DNA of 64,000 nucleotides, taken from contig NC_092202.1 in the NCBI RefSeq assembly GCF_043641665.1, positions 16,356,036 to 16,420,035 on the forward strand, written 5' to 3'. The notes beneath the pieces were generated by a model. The model saw only the letters and a program-made list of their open reading frames with translations, was not told the origin of the DNA and made no database searches. Positions 61,295 through 64,000 of the stretch are shown in pieces. Position 1 is the first letter of the stretch; each line of letters starts with the position of its first letter. The DNA is from Enoplosus armatus (lineage: Eukaryota > Chordata > Actinopteri > Centrarchiformes > Enoplosidae). The position numbers were made by a program, and so were the translations under genes.

Positions 61295-61507
61295 TTTAGA
61301 CTTAGACTTTATGTATCCCACAGCGGGGAAATTTACATGTCACAGCAGCAAAAGACAGAAAGGTGCAGAAACACACAGCAGACAAGCAGTGTCAATAAAA
61401 ACCAGAAGTACTTTTAAAAAAAAAAAACAATATACATATAATAAATCTAAAACAGATCGAAAGTTACGGAGCTGCTGTAACAGGCTGCCACCAGCGCGGC
61501 GCCATTT
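61295..61507 (-). mobile_element. internally deleted copy of the 6.5-9.8 kb LINE
   Basis: 213 bp. The left part matches the 3' end of the LINE at 6472-9817 (words 'ttagacttagacttt', 'cccacagcg', 'tcacagcagcaaa', 'aaaggtgcagaaacacacag'). The right part matches its extreme 5' end: 'aaacagatcgaaagttacgg' to 'ccaccagcgcggcgccattt', 50 or more bases with almost no change. About 3.1 kb including all coding sequence is absent. The copy keeps both native termini and can be read as a SINE-like non-autonomous derivative. Confidence 0.92.
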
Positions 61508-61908
61508 GCAATACTTTCAGGTCCAATCAGATAGTAAGCTGAGTTTCCTGCACCTCTCCATCCTCCTCCATCTCCTAACAGATTCATATTGGCAGTCATT
61601 GTGTTATTGCAAAGTGCAAACCTCCCATATCCTGCTGTAAAATGATATTCTATAATCCTGTTTTATGGGCCATTTCAGTGGCTATACTGCATACCAACAG
61701 TGATGTGGCCAGTATGTCTGTATTTACAATTTAGCTGAGTATATTGTAAGTCCTGGTTGAATTCAGTTTAATTTAAAATCTATTTCTTACATGATAAAAA
61801 AATATATATCTATCTTGACGAGTCATTTAATGTTGTAATCTGTGTTATAACCCCAATGTCCACCAAACACAGCTGCATCCTGTTGCAACTGTTGGAGGCT
61901 GTCGCCTG
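61508..61908. other. no gene seen
   Basis: Short intronic stretch between the LINE derivative and the hAT-like end. Confidence 0.6.
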
Positions 61909-62035
61909 CAGAGATGGAAAGAGTGCTAGAGTATTGTACTCAAGTGAAAGTACTGTTACTTTGAAGACATTTACTCAAGTAAAAGTACTAGTATAGATAA
62001 AAATAAAAAGTCAGTCAAAATGTACTTACATTAAA
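61909..62035. mobile_element. hAT-like transposon end (solo)
   Basis: Starts CAGAGATGGAAAGAG, close to the CAGAGGTG terminus of Ac/Tol2-like hAT elements, and has repeated subterminal words 'tactcaagtgaaagtact' and 'tactcaagtaaaagtact'. No matching right end or 8-bp duplication was seen, so it is a fragment. Confidence 0.6.
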
Positions 62036-62659
62036 AAGGAAAATGAGGGGGTAAAGAATAAAATGTTATATGATGCTATATGATACTGAACACCTTTAGG
62101 ATACAAAATACATTAAAAATCAACGTAACAACATCATACCACTGAGCCCAAATGTCAAAACCATCAATATATTTAATGTATTTATTTCTATAGAATGGCA
62201 CTAGACTGTGTATACAACTGATTATCAATTATACGCCACCTCTTCTTTATAGTCTCTTGATTTAACAAGAACAGAGGACAAAACTCAGACAATTAGATTA
62301 ATGACAGATGATAAATAAATAGTCAATTGGAACTGTGGCAGGTGCAACAGGCATTAATCAGAAGTCTTCAGAAATTAAATAGCCTGGCACTTCTTTAACA
62401 AAACAGAACATTAACAGAATGAAACAATATGAACTCCACAGTGGCTGCCGTCACGAACACACATATAGAAAAGGAGAGACGGCACAGTTTTTACACACCG
62501 CGTAGCGCACACACATACAATGCTATGTTGCTAGGTAACGGAGTGGTTGCTGACGCTCTCATCTGTACAGTGAGTTACAACAATAAGTGAGTTCGTTGTT
62601 CTGCTCACCTGTCTGAAGGTCATTTGGTGAGCCTCGTACACCTGAAGTCCACCACAATC
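62036..62659. other. no gene seen
   Basis: AT-rich intron; no element recognised. Confidence 0.6.
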
Positions 62660-62760
62660 TGCTGTCCCACTACAAGCAGCCTCCTCAGCTACTCTGTCCC
62701 ACTATAACCAGCCCATTCTGTCCCACTACAACCAGTCCGCTCTGCCTCTCTGTCCTACTA
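62660..62760. repeat. short minisatellite-like tandem repeat
   Basis: 'ctgtcccactacaa(g/c)cag' recurs three times, with a fourth degenerate unit 'ctgtcctacta'. Spacing is uneven (about 30-45 bp). Confidence 0.65.
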
Positions 62761-62810
62761 AATAAATGTAATGAAGTGTAAAGTCAATAATCTTTTCAGA
62801 CATGCCGTCC

Positions 62811-62848
62811 TGGTGGTGGCCTAGGGGTTAAGGTGCTGACCATGTTAA
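62811..62848 (+). repeat. tRNA-like SINE head (left part of a split SINE)
   Basis: 'tggtggcctaggggttaagg' and 'tgctgacc' match the A-box head of a common fish tRNA-derived SINE. The sequence then departs from the SINE. Confidence 0.55.
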
Positions 62849-62868
62849 GCAACGTCAAGACGTCAAGA

Positions 62869-63245
62869 GTCTACAGCCATGCTAACGGCTCTGTGAGGCT
62901 GTGCTTGAGCTAAATGCTAACATCAGCATGCAAACATCCTCACCTTCACAATGCTAGCATTTTGATGTTTAGCAGGTATAATGTTTACTATGTTCCCCCA
63001 TATTAGTTTAGCTTGTTAACATGCTAATTAACACTAAACATAACGTACAGCTGATGGGAATGCCATCAGTTTTGCAGGTATTTGGTCATAAACCAAAGTA
63101 TTTGACACCTGATCATGATACTAAATGAAAGCTCAGAAAATCAAAGTGATTAGAATTCCTACTCTGGAGACCATGAATGTTTCACAGCAATCCATGCAAT
63201 AGTCAGCAGGCATACTTTAGGGAAAATAGAATTTCAAGACTCAGG
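62869..63245 (+). mobile_element. dispersed repeat inserted near or in the SINE
   Basis: Words 'gagtctacagccatgctaac', 'gctaacatcagcatgcaaac', 'gtttagcaggtataatgttt', 'ttttgcaggtatttggtcat' and 'gaccatgaatgtttcacagc' in the order of a repeat I know as abundant in percomorph fish. Non-coding; class unknown to me. Confidence 0.6.
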
Positions 63246-63535
63246 ACAGGACTTAACCTAAAAGCTTAATGATGACAATATTGAAGTAGAGTGGGGATGA
63301 TGTATGCTGCTATGTATGAGTTTCCCCAAGCATCAGTGAGGCAGCAATGAGAAATAAAAAATATTCAGTACAACAGTACAGTATTATTATTTCTTAATAA
63401 TTATGGTAACCTTAATCAGCTTTACTTGGTGGATCCCCCTACTATATTCTCTCAATAAGTCAACTAGATTTTGGACTCTACTCTGCTTTGGACAGTACAA
63501 GTTAATTTATTTCAGTTCTAGTCAGACTTCATCGT
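63246..63535. other. no gene seen
   Basis: Sequence between the dispersed repeat and the right SINE part; may belong to the insertion. Confidence 0.45.
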
Positions 63536-63600
63536 TGGTGCCCAGAGGCCTGGGGTTTAAGTCGCTGACAATGAACAGCCACTATCTAAAATAGGCATAA
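63536..63600 (+). repeat. right part of the split tRNA-derived SINE
   Basis: 'ggtgcccagaggcctggggt' and 'ttaagtcgctgac' resemble the B-box region that should follow the head at 62811-62848. A C10 run follows at 63605-63614. Confidence 0.5.
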
Positions 63601-64000
63601 ACTGCCCCCCCCCCAATCAGACTTCATCATTCTTCTGCAAAGGCATATGAATTATTAATTATAGTGTCAGACCAGTCAATCATATTTAAAAGAGACTGAC
63701 AACAACCACTAACTATATGTAATTATTTTGACCTGAGTTCACTTGTCTTGTGAGTTTGCAGTAACGCAAATATAGTCAGGATCAAATGTAACCCTTCGCC
63801 TGCTACGGTGACTGTGACCTTTTTAATAAAGTGAGCAAAGTGACAACAACCATAAATTCATCGAACTGACACATAGATAGTGGGTTGGCACTTCCCTTCT
63901 TCCTCTTGTTCAGGTTATTAGTGATTGCAAGAAACAGTGGGGAAAATAGAGATATGACCAGAATTCTACCCAAACACAATGAATTATCCATCACTGAAGC
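63601..64000. other. no gene seen
   Basis: Window end; intronic, no element recognised. Confidence 0.55.

Larger units (their letters stand above)
12549..64000 (-). other. intron of the sorcs2-like gene, upstream side (at least 51 kb)
   Basis: From the acceptor at 12549-12551 to the window end no other host exon was recognised. The preceding exon should end in a codon completed by the G at 12548. Long first introns are known for SorCS genes. A small exon could have been missed by eye, and another gene inside the intron cannot be excluded. Confidence 0.5.

Noticed and set aside
1..64000. CRISPR array, phage, operon or toxin system
   Set aside because: No regularly spaced direct repeats and no prokaryotic gene arrangement; the window is vertebrate intron.

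Overview
The window looks like a teleost fish chromosome, most likely a spiny-rayed (percomorph) fish. It is AT-rich, intron-like and full of repeats: LINEs of the L2/CR1 type, an RTE/Rex3-like fragment, a DD34E Tc1 element with IR/DR ends, a piggyBac element, tRNA-headed SINEs and many (CA)n/(AT)n microsatellites. There is no bacterial-style gene organisation, no operon and no CRISPR array.

Only one host coding exon was recognised. It is a 100-bp minus-strand exon at 12449-12548 with good splice sites, encoding a piece of the VPS10 domain of a SorCS receptor, closest to sorcs2. If so, the window is the inside of a long sorcs2 gene read right to left: at least 12.4 kb of downstream intron (1-12448) and at least 51 kb of upstream intron (12549-64000).

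Layout: 4718-5022 LINE 3' tail (+); 6472-9817 almost full-length but broken L2/CR1-like LINE (-); 12449-12548 sorcs2 exon (-); about 14155-17605 decayed piggyBac element (+) with its own candidate promoter and intron; 21003-21292 LINE tail (-); 22075-22156 82-bp hairpin; 22313-22655 RTE/Rex3-like fragment (-); 27612-27862 SINE (-); 29288-29731 non-autonomous element with inverted ends; 33274-34767 Tc1 element (+); 43527-45305 two adjoining LINE 3' parts (-); 45443-45728 short L1-like insertion with a 12-bp target duplication; 47591-47850 two short repeats meeting; 56578-57095 decayed LINE C-terminus (+); 61295-61507 internally deleted copy of the 6.5-9.8 kb LINE; 61909-62035 hAT-like end; 62811-63600 SINE apparently split by another repeat.

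The genes do not form a pathway. The interest lies in how the mobile elements decayed and parasitise one another: a LINE copy that keeps only its two ends, a fold-back insertion that made a 45-bp palindrome and broke a reverse transcriptase, a Tc1 element that lost one of its four transposase-binding repeats, and a piggyBac gene with its own promoter-like region. I found no convincing new multi-gene system. Family names rest on motif recognition, without database searches.
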